A stretch of DNA of 34,838 bases from positions 1 through 34,838 of the forward strand of contig JAGXKW010000031.1 of assembly GCA_018334995.1 (NCBI GenBank). Reading direction: 5' to 3'. Below the pieces are notes generated by a model. That model saw only the letters and a program-made list of their open reading frames with translations, had not been told where the DNA came from and did not search any database. The DNA comes from Wenzhouxiangellaceae bacterium. GTDB taxonomy: Bacteria; Pseudomonadota; Gammaproteobacteria; Xanthomonadales; Wenzhouxiangellaceae. The position numbers were made by a program, and so were the translations under genes. This document shows positions 7,535-15,783 of this stretch, one piece after another (within the stretch, counting starts at the first letter, position 1; every line of letters starts with the position of its first letter).

Positions 7535-9856
7535 TCACTTCTGGTCATCTGGGCGATCCGTGGGCTGCCTTGCAGTCGCCTCGATGACCTGACCGTAGCT
7601 GATTCCCGCGTCGTTGACCGGAATCGCCGCGGGCAGCAGCGGTTCGATGCCGCGCTGCCGGATCTGCGCGATGACCAGCCGCGAGAGCAGGGCGTTCTGG
7701 AATACCCCGCCGGTCAGTCCCACGGCGCTTACGGGGTGCACGGCGGCCACCGCATCGACGATCGAACCGGCCAGTTCGGCCATGGCGCCATGAAAACCGG
7801 CGGCGCGGTCGGCCGGTGCTGTCGACCGATCCGCCATCCAGGCCATCAACGGGCCCCAGTCGGCGCGTGGCAGGCCGGATTCGTCGGATACGAGCAGGGG
7901 AACCGGGGGCTTGGCCGCGGCGCCGCTATTGCCACGATGGCCGCGATGCCCGCGATGGGCCAATGCTTCCAGCCAGGTCGGGCCCTGCCCCTCGTAACTG
8001 GCTTCCAGGGCGACTCCGGCCAGCGCGGCGGCGCCATCGAACAGCCGGCCGGCGGCACTGGTCCAGGGACTGGCCAGGCCGGATTCCCAGGCGTGCTTGA
8101 GCAATGGATCGGCATCGGGCGCTTCCGGCCATTCGAAGCCGGCGTGCCACGACAGCGACAGCGCGGTGCGCCAGGGCTGTCGGATGACCCTGTCGCCGCC
8201 GGGGAGCCGGAAGGGCTTGAGCGACGCGACCCGCCGCCAGTTGCCGGGGCGCCCGTACAGCGCCTCGCCACCCCATAACGTGCCGTCGCGGCCGTAGCCG
8301 ACGCCGTCCCAGGTCAATACCAGGGTGTCGGCGCCGACCCGGTCGAATTCGCCGGCCAAGGCGGCGGCGTGCGCCTCGTGGTGGAATATGCGCGTCAGCG
8401 GCAGGCCGGTATCGCGCGCCCAGCGGCTATTGGGGAAATCCGGATGCGCATCGCAGGCCAGCCACTCGGCGCGGACGCCGTAGAGCGCCTGCAGGTCTTC
8501 GACGACCTGGGCAAACACTTCGACCGCCCGCGGGCTGTCCAGCTCGCCGATATGCGGCGAGACCACCGCGCGCCGGTTCCAGCCCAGGGCGACTGTGTTT
8601 TTCAGGAACGCGCCGACCGCAAGGATCGGCCGTTCGAGTGCGACCGGCAGTTCGAGCTCCAGCGGTGCGTTACCCCGGCCCAGCCGAATCGGCCGCATCC
8701 GGCCGCTGTTCAGGCGCCAGACCGGGTCGTCTGCCGGACGCTGGATCGGGCGGTTGTGGTGCAGGAAAGCGTCGGCGATATTCGACAGGCGCGCCTCGGC
8801 CTGGGCCGGCTCGGTCAACACCGGCTCACCGCTGAGGTTGCCCGAGGTCGCGATCACCGGGCGCGCCAGCGCCGAAAGCAGCAGGTGGTGCAGCGGACTG
8901 TACGGCAGCATCAGCCCGACTTCGTTCAACCCGGGAGCGACTCCGTCGGCGAGCCGATGGCCCGGCTTGAGCCGCGCCAGCGCGATGGGCCGTTCAGGAT
9001 CGCCCAGCCGATCGGCAACGGCGGGATCGAGTTCGGCCAGCGCGCGTGCGGCGTCCAGTCCGTCGTCGCCGCGCATCGGCACCATGACTGCCAGCGGTTT
9101 GTGCGGTCGCTGCTTTCTCCGGCGCAGGCCGGCCACCGCGTCGGCGTTGGCTGCATCGCAGACCAGGTGGTAGCCGCCCACGCCGCGTACCGCTAGGATT
9201 TCGCCGGCGTCGAGCGCGGCCACCGCGGCGGCCAGTGCCGCCTCGTCTTCGTCCAGGCGCGCATCGCCGCGGCGAAAGGCAAGCGAGGGACCGCAGGCGG
9301 GGCACGCCAGCGGCTGGGCGTGAAAGCGCCGGTCCAGCGGATCGGTGTACTCGGCCTCGCAGGCCCGGCACAGCGGAAAGTCTTTCAGCGTAGTGTTGGG
9401 ACGGTCGTAGGGCAGCGCGCGAATGATGGTGTAGCGGGGCCCGCACTGGGTGCAATTGATGAACGGGTAGCGATAGCGACGTTCGTCCGGCGCGCTCATT
9501 TCGGCCAGGCAGTCGTCGCACAAAAACTGGTCCGGCGGGACGTGAATCTCGGGTTCCGCGCCGGCCTGGCTGGCGCGAATCTCGAACCCATCCAGCGGCT
9601 CGAATTTTTTTGTTGGACCGGTGGCCGTTTCGGCCACCAGTTCGGGGCGGGCCAGCGGCGGGGCTCGCTCGACAAGTGCGCGGGCGAAGGCGTCCAGGCT
9701 CGCGGCGGGGCCCTGGATCTCGATTTCGACCACGCCGGCCGCGTTGAGTACCCAGCCGGCCAGCTCGAATTCGTGCGCCAGGCGGTAGACAAACGGACGA
9801 AAGCCGACGCCCTGAACGCGGCCGGCGACGGTCAGGCGCCGCACCGCGTTACTCAT
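7535..9856 (-). CDS. hypF: Carbamoyltransferase HypF
   Basis: HypF moves the carbamoyl group of carbamoyl phosphate, through carbamoyl-AMP, to the C-terminal Cys of HypE. The product is 773 residues. Domains in order: acylphosphatase (about 5-95, GRVQGVGFRPFVYRLA), two zinc-finger-like Cys clusters (about 112-185, from CDDCLAEM to CPACGPS), a YrdC-like domain (about 200-385) and a Kae1-like domain (about 400-760, with FHHEAHAAALAGEF and GLTGGVFQNALL). The ATG at 9856 starts the acylphosphatase domain and overlaps the hypX stop by 4 bp. A longer upstream reading in this frame is only a shadow of hypX. A short Gly-His-Arg repeat interrupts the Kae1-like part near residues 634-643. Confidence 0.95.
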   Translation of the reverse strand: MSNAVRRLTVAGRVQGVGFRPFVYRLAHEFELAGWVLNAAGVVEIEIQGPAASLDAFARALVERAPPLARPELVAETATGPTKKFEPLDGFEIRASQAGAEPEIHVPPDQFLCDDCLAEMSAPDERRYRYPFINCTQCGPRYTIIRALPYDRPNTTLKDFPLCRACEAEYTDPLDRRFHAQPLACPACGPSLAFRRGDARLDEDEAALAAAVAALDAGEILAVRGVGGYHLVCDAANADAVAGLRRRKQRPHKPLAVMVPMRGDDGLDAARALAELDPAVADRLGDPERPIALARLKPGHRLADGVAPGLNEVGLMLPYSPLHHLLLSALARPVIATSGNLSGEPVLTEPAQAEARLSNIADAFLHHNRPIQRPADDPVWRLNSGRMRPIRLGRGNAPLELELPVALERPILAVGAFLKNTVALGWNRRAVVSPHIGELDSPRAVEVFAQVVEDLQALYGVRAEWLACDAHPDFPNSRWARDTGLPLTRIFHHEAHAAALAGEFDRVGADTLVLTWDGVGYGRDGTLWGGEALYGRPGNWRRVASLKPFRLPGGDRVIRQPWRTALSLSWHAGFEWPEAPDADPLLKHAWESGLASPWTSAAGRLFDGAAALAGVALEASYEGQGPTWLEALAHRGHRGHRGNSGAAAKPPVPLLVSDESGLPRADWGPLMAWMADRSTAPADRAAGFHGAMAELAGSIVDAVAAVHPVSAVGLTGGVFQNALLSRLVIAQIRQRGIEPLLPAAIPVNDAGISYGQVIEATARQPTDRPDDQK
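7931..7957 (-). repeat. Three-unit 9-bp tandem repeat inside hypF (His-Arg-Gly repeat)
   Basis: Three imperfect 9-bp units (gccacgatg, gccgcgatg, cccgcgatg on the plus strand) encode HRGHRGHRG within the Kae1-like domain of HypF. They are followed by a low-complexity NSGAAAKPP linker. It looks like local repeat expansion in a surface loop; the reading frame is kept. Confidence 0.6.
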
Positions 9857-11565
9857 CGTGTTGTTTCCGGACTGGCGGGCGGCTCGCCGATGTGGCGGTG
9901 GCGGGCGAGATAGAGCGGCGTCCAGGCGTGCGGCGTGCGCCGGACCAACCGATAGCGCGCGACGTGGTAGGACGGGTCGAAGCCGTAGAAATTCAGCCGC
10001 ATGCGTTCGAGCTCTTCGGCCCGGTATGCGGCCAACGGGCGCTCTTTCTCGTCGCGCGTCCGACGGTCTTTCTTGGTGGCCACGGCCCGTGACCAGTCGC
10101 GTTCGGCCAGCTGTCTGGCGGCCTGGCGCACGAAACCGTCGAATTCGGCCGGGTCGTTCGGCCCCACCGCGTCGACCAGGCCCAGCTCGTGCGCCCGAAC
10201 GGCCAGCATCGGCAGCCGGTGGCCCATCGCCTTGTCGATGCCCTGCTCCCCGACCCGCCGCGGCAACAGGTAGGTCCACAACTCCGAGCCGTACAGGTTG
10301 CCCATGTTCTTGTAGTGCGGATTCAGGACCACGCCGTCGCGCGCCCAGACCCGGTCGGCGGCAAGCGCGAGGAAAACCCCGCCGGCCGCGGAGTTGCCTG
10401 CCATGGCGCTGACCGTCAGGTGACTGGTAGTCCGGATGATGGCCTCGGCCAGGTCGTCCATGGCGTTGATGTTGCGCCAGGACTCGTCGGCCGGGCTGTC
10501 GGCGGCCTCGATGCCGTTGAGATCCATGCCGTTGGACCAGAAGTCGCGGCCGCCGGCCAGCACGATCACGCGGGTCGGGCGCCGGGCGGCATCGCGCCAG
10601 GCCTCGAGCAGCGCGGCGCAGTCGTTGGTGCTCATCGCGCCATTGTAGAAATCGAATTCCAGGATGCCGATTTCGCCGTGCTCCACGTAGCGGATCGGCC
10701 CGCGCGGGTCGTCTTGCGCCGTCCGGCGTGGCCGGACTTCCTCCAGCGCGTCGGCGGCTTCGCCGAGCACGTCGACGGCGGGGCGCTTGAAGTCCTGCCT
10801 GTCGGTCGTCTTGAGGTAACCGATCCAGATCGCACCGTCGGTGGTCGCGCGGCACACCGCGCCGCCGCAGCGCGCCAGCAGTTGGCCGGCAGCGCCTGCA
10901 AGTTCGGCCTCGCCACGCGCATCGAACAGGCGCAGCTCGCGCCCGGCGAGGCGATCGACCACGCCGGGTTGGCCGTCCGCGCTATTGATCTTGCGCAGCA
11001 CGGTTTCGGTATTGTCGTGCTGCCAGTCGACGCGGCGTGCGTCGGCTGTGACTGCGTCGCGCCAGCGCCCCTGGCCGCGGAACTCGATGATATTTTCCGG
11101 GCTCTTTTCAGGGTGATTCAGCCGTGCCAGTGCCTCGAACAGCGCCTCGACCGCGGCCTCGGTGACCTCCAATCGGTAAATGCTGCTCTTGCGCGCCCGG
11201 CGCATCGTGAACCTGCGTGCGGCCAGCACCGGTCCGCCGTCGAGTTCAGCCGTGGCCCGGATAATGCTGACGCCCCAGGCCGGTTCATCGTCCAGCACGG
11301 CCCAGTCCAGCGCGTTCGGGCCGCGATCTCCGGGCGGGCCCGGATGGATGATCAGGCACGGCACCGCGTGCCAGACGTCGTCGGGGATCCGGCGCTTGAG
11401 AAAAGGGGCCACCACCGCGTCGGGCCCGAACAGCGAGACGGCTTCGCGCGTGACCGCGTCGCTGATGTCGAGCTCGACCGACACCTCGTGCCCGGCACGT
11501 TCAAGTTCGGCGAACACGCGCTGGCTCAGCGAATTGAATGCATGGCAGAGAATCAGGATGCGCAT
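9853..11565 (-). CDS. hypX: HypX/HoxX, formyl-derived CO synthesis for hydrogenase maturation
   Basis: HypX makes the active-site CO ligand from N10-formyl-tetrahydrofolate via formyl-CoA, and is found mostly in organisms that mature [NiFe]-hydrogenases in air. The product is 570 residues. The N-terminal half is a formyltransferase domain with HPGPPGDRGPNALDW (about 74-88); the C-terminal half is an enoyl-CoA-hydratase-like domain with SNGMDLNG, SAAGGVFLALAAD and the family hallmark YKNMGNLYGSELWTYLLPRR (about 416-435). The gene overlaps hypF by 4 bp. The ATG at 11565 has no evident Shine-Dalgarno sequence (upstream ...CCAAAAATAA). A 331-bp gap holding a repeat element separates it from hypD. 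A weak promoter in the 80 bp before the ATG cannot be excluded. Confidence 0.95.
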   Translation of the reverse strand: MRILILCHAFNSLSQRVFAELERAGHEVSVELDISDAVTREAVSLFGPDAVVAPFLKRRIPDDVWHAVPCLIIHPGPPGDRGPNALDWAVLDDEPAWGVSIIRATAELDGGPVLAARRFTMRRARKSSIYRLEVTEAAVEALFEALARLNHPEKSPENIIEFRGQGRWRDAVTADARRVDWQHDNTETVLRKINSADGQPGVVDRLAGRELRLFDARGEAELAGAAGQLLARCGGAVCRATTDGAIWIGYLKTTDRQDFKRPAVDVLGEAADALEEVRPRRTAQDDPRGPIRYVEHGEIGILEFDFYNGAMSTNDCAALLEAWRDAARRPTRVIVLAGGRDFWSNGMDLNGIEAADSPADESWRNINAMDDLAEAIIRTTSHLTVSAMAGNSAAGGVFLALAADRVWARDGVVLNPHYKNMGNLYGSELWTYLLPRRVGEQGIDKAMGHRLPMLAVRAHELGLVDAVGPNDPAEFDGFVRQAARQLAERDWSRAVATKKDRRTRDEKERPLAAYRAEELERMRLNFYGFDPSYHVARYRLVRRTPHAWTPLYLARHRHIGEPPASPETTR

Positions 11566-11647
11566 TTATTTTTGGTCACGGGTCGACGTTGGTAGATTGA
11601 TACCCGATAGCGTAGGCGCTCGCGTAAGGTGCCAAAGAAGCTTGGGT

Positions 11648-11882
11648 CCACAGATTACACAGATTTGCACAGATTATTGATTTCTATTTGAAAAACCCAG
11701 TCCGGCAATTGCTTGGGCAGTCACCGCACCGGGGCGGTTCAATGGTGCGATGGCACTCCATTCGGCCGCGAATTCGAAGATCGCCCTTTTTAGCGCCACG
11801 GTCCGAAACCAGGCAAGCCGTTCTCTATGCGTGGAAATACAACTCCAGGTCAATAATCTGTGTCGACCTGCGTAATCTGTGG
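11648..11882. repeat. MITE-like intergenic element with 32-bp imperfect inverted ends
   Basis: The gap between hypD and hypX (11566-11896) carries near-identical inverted ends at 11648-11679 and 11851-11882. The outer 10 bp (CCACAGATTA) and inner 12 bp (CACAGATTATTG) pair exactly; the middle 10 bp pair only partly. Each end is itself built of short ACAGATT-type units. The 170-bp interior has no convincing gene: small frames exist on both strands but lack family features and ribosome sites. The element is AT-richer than its surroundings, which suggests insertion. Strings like this are scattered through many bacterial genomes (from memory, not searched). It splits the hyp operon without breaking a gene. 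Confidence 0.7.
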
Positions 11883-11896
11883 CTCGCTTTTGAACG

Positions 11897-13024
11897 TCAA
11901 ACGGCCTCGGCATAGCGTCGATACCGGTAATAGGCCGCGCAGGCGCCTTCGTCGGAGACCATGCACGAGCCGATCGGGTTGCGCGGCGTACACACGGTGC
12001 CGAAGATCTCGCAATCGGTGGGTTTCTTGACGCCCCGGATCACGGCAGGGCACTGGCAGGCGGCGTTTTCGCGCACGTCGCGTTCGACCATCCCGAAGCG
12101 CTGCTCGGCGTCGAAGCGGCGGAATTCGCGTTTGATGCGCAGCCCGGAGTAGGGCACGTGACCGAGGCCGCGCCAGGCGAAATCGGGCCGGAGTTCGAGC
12201 ACCTCGGCGACCATGGCCTTGGCCTTTTCGTTGCCATTGCGGCTGACGCCGCGGGTGAACTGGTTTTCGACCTCGGCCCGGCCCTCGTTCATCTGCCGGA
12301 TCAGCATCCGGATCGATGCGAGCACGTCGAGCGGTTCGAAGCCGGCGATCACTACCGGACGCTGGTACTCCTCGGCGAAGAATTCGTACGGCGCCGAACC
12401 GATGATGGTGCTGACGTGCGAGGGGCCCAGGAATCCGTCCACCCGCACCTGGCCGAGACGGCGCACTTCGGGCGAATCGAGAATCGACTGGATCGCCGAT
12501 GGCGTGAGCACGTGATTGCAGAAGACGCTGAAATTGGGCAGGTCCAGCGCGGCGGCCTGCTTGATCGCCAATGCCGTGGGCGGGGTGGTGGTCTCGAACC
12601 CGATGGCGAACAGCACGACCTCGCGGTCCGGGTTCTCGCGCGCCAGTGCCAGCGCTTCGACCGCCGACTGCACCACGCGCACGTCCTTGCCCCGGGCGCG
12701 GGCATTGAGCAGGCTGTTGCGGCGCGAAGCCGGCACCCGCAGCATGTCGCCGTAGCTGGCCAGGATCACGTTCCGGTCGCTGGCCAGCTCGATCGCCATG
12801 TCCAGTCTCGAAACCGGCAGCACGCATACCGGGCAGCCGGGACCGTGGACCAGTTCGATGTTGTCAGGCAGCAGATCGGGGATGCCGTGGCGGAATACCG
12901 CGTGGGTGTGCCCGCCGCAGAATTCCATCAGGTGGTAATCGCGGTCCGCGCGGACTTCCTCGGCGATCAGCTTGCTGAGCGCCTCGGCCGTGCGACCGTC
13001 ACGAAAGCCCTGAATATACCGCAT
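11897..13024 (-). CDS. hypD: Hydrogenase maturation protein HypD
   Basis: HypD is the iron-sulfur scaffold on which, with HypC, the Fe(CN)2CO unit is assembled before transfer to the hydrogenase large subunit. The product is 375 residues, the normal length. Conserved motifs: FCGGHTH (35-41), GPGCPVC (61-67, Cys64/Cys67), FETTTPPTA, and a C-terminal Cys cluster for the [4Fe-4S] centre (CQC, C, C, C within about the last 65 residues). The start lies inside the end of hypC (26-bp overlap), so translation is coupled. Confidence 0.96.
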   Translation of the reverse strand: MRYIQGFRDGRTAEALSKLIAEEVRADRDYHLMEFCGGHTHAVFRHGIPDLLPDNIELVHGPGCPVCVLPVSRLDMAIELASDRNVILASYGDMLRVPASRRNSLLNARARGKDVRVVQSAVEALALARENPDREVVLFAIGFETTTPPTALAIKQAAALDLPNFSVFCNHVLTPSAIQSILDSPEVRRLGQVRVDGFLGPSHVSTIIGSAPYEFFAEEYQRPVVIAGFEPLDVLASIRMLIRQMNEGRAEVENQFTRGVSRNGNEKAKAMVAEVLELRPDFAWRGLGHVPYSGLRIKREFRRFDAEQRFGMVERDVRENAACQCPAVIRGVKKPTDCEIFGTVCTPRNPIGSCMVSDEGACAAYYRYRRYAEAV

Positions 13025-13256
13025 CGGGCGATTCTCCCAGTTTTTCAGCCAGTTCGCGAAACAGCGCCAGAGAGCGTTCCGCTTCCTCGACGTCCAGCCG
13101 CGTGATGGCGTGGCCGACGTGGACGATGACGTAGTCGCCGATTTCCACGCCGTCGACCATTGCCAGTGAAATCTGGCTGCGTACGCCGCCGACCTCGACC
13201 GTGGCCTGGTCGTGTTCGTGCAAGGCCTCTACCCGGGCCGGGACAGCAAGGCACAT
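12999..13256 (-). CDS. hypC: Hydrogenase maturation chaperone HypC
   Basis: A small chaperone that binds HypD and the hydrogenase large-subunit precursor and carries the iron centre between them. The product is 85 residues and starts MCLAVPARV; Cys2 is the essential metal-ligand residue. The OB-fold core shows as VGGVRSQISLAMVDGVEIGDYVIVH-type strands. A strong AAGGAGGG ribosome site lies 7 bases before the ATG. It is the first gene of hypC-D-X-F-E. hypA and hypB, which insert nickel, are not in the window. Confidence 0.95.
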   Translation of the reverse strand: MCLAVPARVEALHEHDQATVEVGGVRSQISLAMVDGVEIGDYVIVHVGHAITRLDVEEAERSLALFRELAEKLGESPDAVYSGLS

Positions 13257-13285
13257 CGGTGAGCCCTCCTTGGAGAATGATTTCG

Positions 13286-13335
13286 TGAGGCGAGTCTAAC
13301 CGAACCGACGGGGCCTCGAGCTTGAGCCAGATCAA
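13286..13335 (-). promoter_or_regulatory. Candidate FNR/Anr-dependent promoter of the hyp operon
   Basis: On the minus strand the 14-mer TTGATCTGGCTCAA (13335 down to 13322) matches the FNR consensus TTGATnnnnATCAA at 9 of 10 fixed bases. A -10-like TAGACT lies at 13298-13293, 23 bases downstream. A start near 13286 would put the box centre at about -42, close to the -41.5 position of class II FNR promoters. The strong hypC ribosome site follows. No experimental support; the FNR gene is not in the window. Confidence 0.55.
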
Positions 13336-13371
13336 TCGAACGGATCAGGAGTCCGGGCGGTGCGCGAAACG

Positions 13372-14928
13372 CTACAGACCCAGCCGCTGCCCGATCCAGC
13401 CTGCGGCGCGCCCGGTCGCATCCGCGGCGGCCGTATCCAGGCGCAGCGTAAAGCCAAGTTCGCCGGCTTCCAGCGGCTCCAGTGTCGCGTGCTGGTGGGC
13501 CAGCACCTCCAGCCCGGCTTCCGACGGATCGTCGCCGGCCTGTTCGCGCCGGAGGATCCGGTTTCTGAGCACATCTTCGTCGGCATCGCACTGGATGATC
13601 GCGAAGCTGACGTCAAGTTCTTCGGCAAGCGTACGGAACAGGGTGCGCTGCCAAATCTTGAGGCATGCCGCGTCGATCAGCACCGGGATGCCGGCCGCGA
13701 TCGGCGCACGTGCCAGGTCGGCCAGGTGCCGGTAGGTACGCCTGGTCGCCTGCTTCGAATACAGGTCCGATCCCAGCCCCGAGTCGCTGGTCGATTCCGG
13801 ATCCAGGCCGTGCAGCCGCTTGCGTTCGACGTCCGAGCGGATGCGGACCAGGCCGACCCGTTCGACCAGGCGCCGTGCCAGCCACGATTTTCCGCTGGCC
13901 GACACACCCATGGTCACGAGCAGCGCAGGACGCCGCTCGCTGCTGATCGTCCCGGCCAGTGCCAGGTAGTCGTCGATCTGTTCGAGGACTTCGCCGCGGT
14001 CGGCATCCGGGTCGTCCAGCCGATACGCCTGGACCTTGGCCCGCACCAGGGCCCGATACACCATGTAGAGCGGAAGCAGCTGTATGCCATCGTGATCGCC
14101 GCTGCGCGCCAGGTATTCGTCCAGCAAGAGCCAGGCGAAGCCGGCCGCGCCGCGGTCTCGCAGGTCCATTTCGGTGAACGCCAGGTCGCAGATCACGTCG
14201 ATCCAGCGCAGCTTTTCGCTGAACTCGACGCAGTCGAAAAGCGTCGCGCGGCCATCGATCAGCGCGACGTTGCCGAGGTGGGCGTCGCCGTGGCACTCGC
14301 GCGTGAAGCCGTTGCGCCGGCGCCTCTCCAGCAGCGGTGCCAGGCGCTCGAGCTGGCGTTCGGTCCACCGGTTCAGTTCGTCCAGGCGTTGCCGGACGGC
14401 ATCGTGTTTCAGTGTTTTGCCCAGGTCTTCGAAATTGTCGCGCATCGGCCCGGCAACGGCGTCGAAGCTGCCAAAGCCGCTGTCCGCCGATGCCACTGCG
14501 GCAATGCCGTGCAGTTCGGCCAGCCGGCGTCCGAGATCGGTGACGTGGCCGGGTTCGAGCCGGCCGTCGGCCAGCAGGCGATCGAACCCGGCCCCGGTGT
14601 CGAAACGCCGCATTTTGACCGCGTATTCGATTGGCTCTGCCTTTGCTCCCAGCACCGGCTGATCGGGCGTGCCGCCGATGGCGACGACTTCGAGATACAG
14701 TTCCGGCGCGGTGCGGCGGTTCAGCCGGATTTCCTCGCCGCAGAAGAATCTGCGCTTTTCCAGCGACGAAAAATCGAGAAAGCCCAGCTCCAGCGGTTTC
14801 TTGATCTTGTAGACGAAATCTCCGGCCAGGAGGACCCAGGAGATGTGCGTCTCGATCCGTTCGACTTCGTCGACCGGGTGAGGGTAGGCATCCGGATTCC
14901 GGAGCGCTTCGATCAGTTTCGCATGCAT
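13372..14928 (-). CDS. APH-like kinase fused to P-loop NTPase
   Basis: A 518-residue two-domain protein. The N-terminal domain is aminoglycoside-phosphotransferase-like, with catalytic loop CHGDAHLGN (from about 212) and a DFG-equivalent LFDCVEF. The C-terminal domain is a zeta-toxin/gluconate-kinase-like P-loop NTPase with Walker A GVSASGKS (about 340-347). This architecture occurs widely in proteobacteria as a 'bifunctional aminoglycoside phosphotransferase/ATP-binding protein' of unknown substrate; resistance is not implied. It lies between ubiE (71 bp upstream) and hypC (115 bp downstream), same strand. No functional link to either is evident. Confidence 0.85.
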   Translation of the reverse strand: MHAKLIEALRNPDAYPHPVDEVERIETHISWVLLAGDFVYKIKKPLELGFLDFSSLEKRRFFCGEEIRLNRRTAPELYLEVVAIGGTPDQPVLGAKAEPIEYAVKMRRFDTGAGFDRLLADGRLEPGHVTDLGRRLAELHGIAAVASADSGFGSFDAVAGPMRDNFEDLGKTLKHDAVRQRLDELNRWTERQLERLAPLLERRRRNGFTRECHGDAHLGNVALIDGRATLFDCVEFSEKLRWIDVICDLAFTEMDLRDRGAAGFAWLLLDEYLARSGDHDGIQLLPLYMVYRALVRAKVQAYRLDDPDADRGEVLEQIDDYLALAGTISSERRPALLVTMGVSASGKSWLARRLVERVGLVRIRSDVERKRLHGLDPESTSDSGLGSDLYSKQATRRTYRHLADLARAPIAAGIPVLIDAACLKIWQRTLFRTLAEELDVSFAIIQCDADEDVLRNRILRREQAGDDPSEAGLEVLAHQHATLEPLEAGELGFTLRLDTAAADATGRAAGWIGQRLGL

Positions 14929-14999
14929 GGGCGAGCCCGGTTCGTATTATTCAGTGGCGAGGGTGGACGCGCGGGCATTCTCCGGAAATATTGCTGCCC

Positions 15000-15737
15000 T
15001 CAGGTTGCAGCAGCACCCGCGTATTCCTGGTCAGTGGTTTCCCGGTGCGCTTTCTTGGTTCCAACGTAAATGTAGTTGACGCCAAGTGCGACCGGCCGGG
15101 TCGTGATGTCGTCGTAGTCTCCGTTGGCACGCATCATCGCGGCGAAATCCGCCCCGTACGGGAAAGCGTGGGAGGTGCGCTGCAGGTACTGGTAGGCATC
15201 GCGATCGCCGCCGGCCAGGCCGCCGATCAGCGGAATGACAAGCCGGTTGTAGAGGTAATAAAACGGCTTGAGCAGCGCCGGCGGCTGGCCGAATTCCAGC
15301 ACCACCAGCCGCCCGCCGGGCTTGAGCACCCGGTACATGCTGCCGAGCGCCTTGTCCGGGTCGTCGACGTTGCGAATGCCGTAGGCGATGGCGACGACGT
15401 CGAAACTGTCGTCGGGGAAGTCCAGCGCCTGGCTGTCTTCCTCGCGCCACTCGATATCGGCGCCGCGCGCCCGTGATTTTTCCTCGGCCAGCGCGAGCAT
15501 GTCGGCGTTGAAGTCCGAGCCGACGACGCGGCCCCGTCCATCCATCGCGTCGTGGAAGAGCAGCGTGAGGTCGCCGGTGCCGGCGGCGCAGTCGAGGATT
15601 GCATCGCCGGGCTCGACGCCGGACATCGCTACGGTCCGGCGCCGGACGGCCTGGTCACTGCCGAACGACATCCACCGGTTGGCCCGGTCGTAGCGCCGCG
15701 CGATGCGGGAGAACATTGCGTGAACCTGTTTCGACAT
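15000..15737 (-). CDS. ubiE: Ubiquinone/menaquinone C-methyltransferase UbiE (MenG)
   Basis: A SAM-dependent methyltransferase that converts demethylmenaquinone to menaquinone and also methylates a ubiquinone intermediate. The product is 245 residues. Motif I is DCAAGTGDLT (49-58); the UbiE signatures FSRIARRYDRANRWMSFG (near the N-terminus) and GIRNVDD with LKPGGRLVVLEF are clear. It follows menE by 46 bp on the same strand, so it probably ends the men operon, which fits a menaquinone role. The C-terminal extension after YIYVGTKK is short and unconserved-looking. Confidence 0.94.
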   Translation of the reverse strand: MSKQVHAMFSRIARRYDRANRWMSFGSDQAVRRRTVAMSGVEPGDAILDCAAGTGDLTLLFHDAMDGRGRVVGSDFNADMLALAEEKSRARGADIEWREEDSQALDFPDDSFDVVAIAYGIRNVDDPDKALGSMYRVLKPGGRLVVLEFGQPPALLKPFYYLYNRLVIPLIGGLAGGDRDAYQYLQRTSHAFPYGADFAAMMRANGDYDDITTRPVALGVNYIYVGTKKAHRETTDQEYAGAAAT

Positions 15738-15783
15738 AGCGATCCTTTGGTTGAAACGTGTCCGATCCGGGGCCCGGAATTCG

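Noticed and set aside
9857-10855. Upstream extension of the hypF frame
   Set aside because: Overlaps hypX on the same strand in another frame; the acylphosphatase domain starts at the ATG at 9856.
11674-11915. Small frames on both strands inside the hypD-hypX gap
   Set aside because: They run through the inverted-repeat ends, lack ribosome sites and show no family resemblance.
13372-14928. Aminoglycoside resistance gene
   Set aside because: The APH-like domain is fused to a P-loop kinase in a widespread housekeeping architecture with no mobile context, so resistance is not supported.
13360-15069. Plus-strand open frame of 569 codons
   Set aside because: Mirror of the kinase fusion gene; no recognisable protein features.
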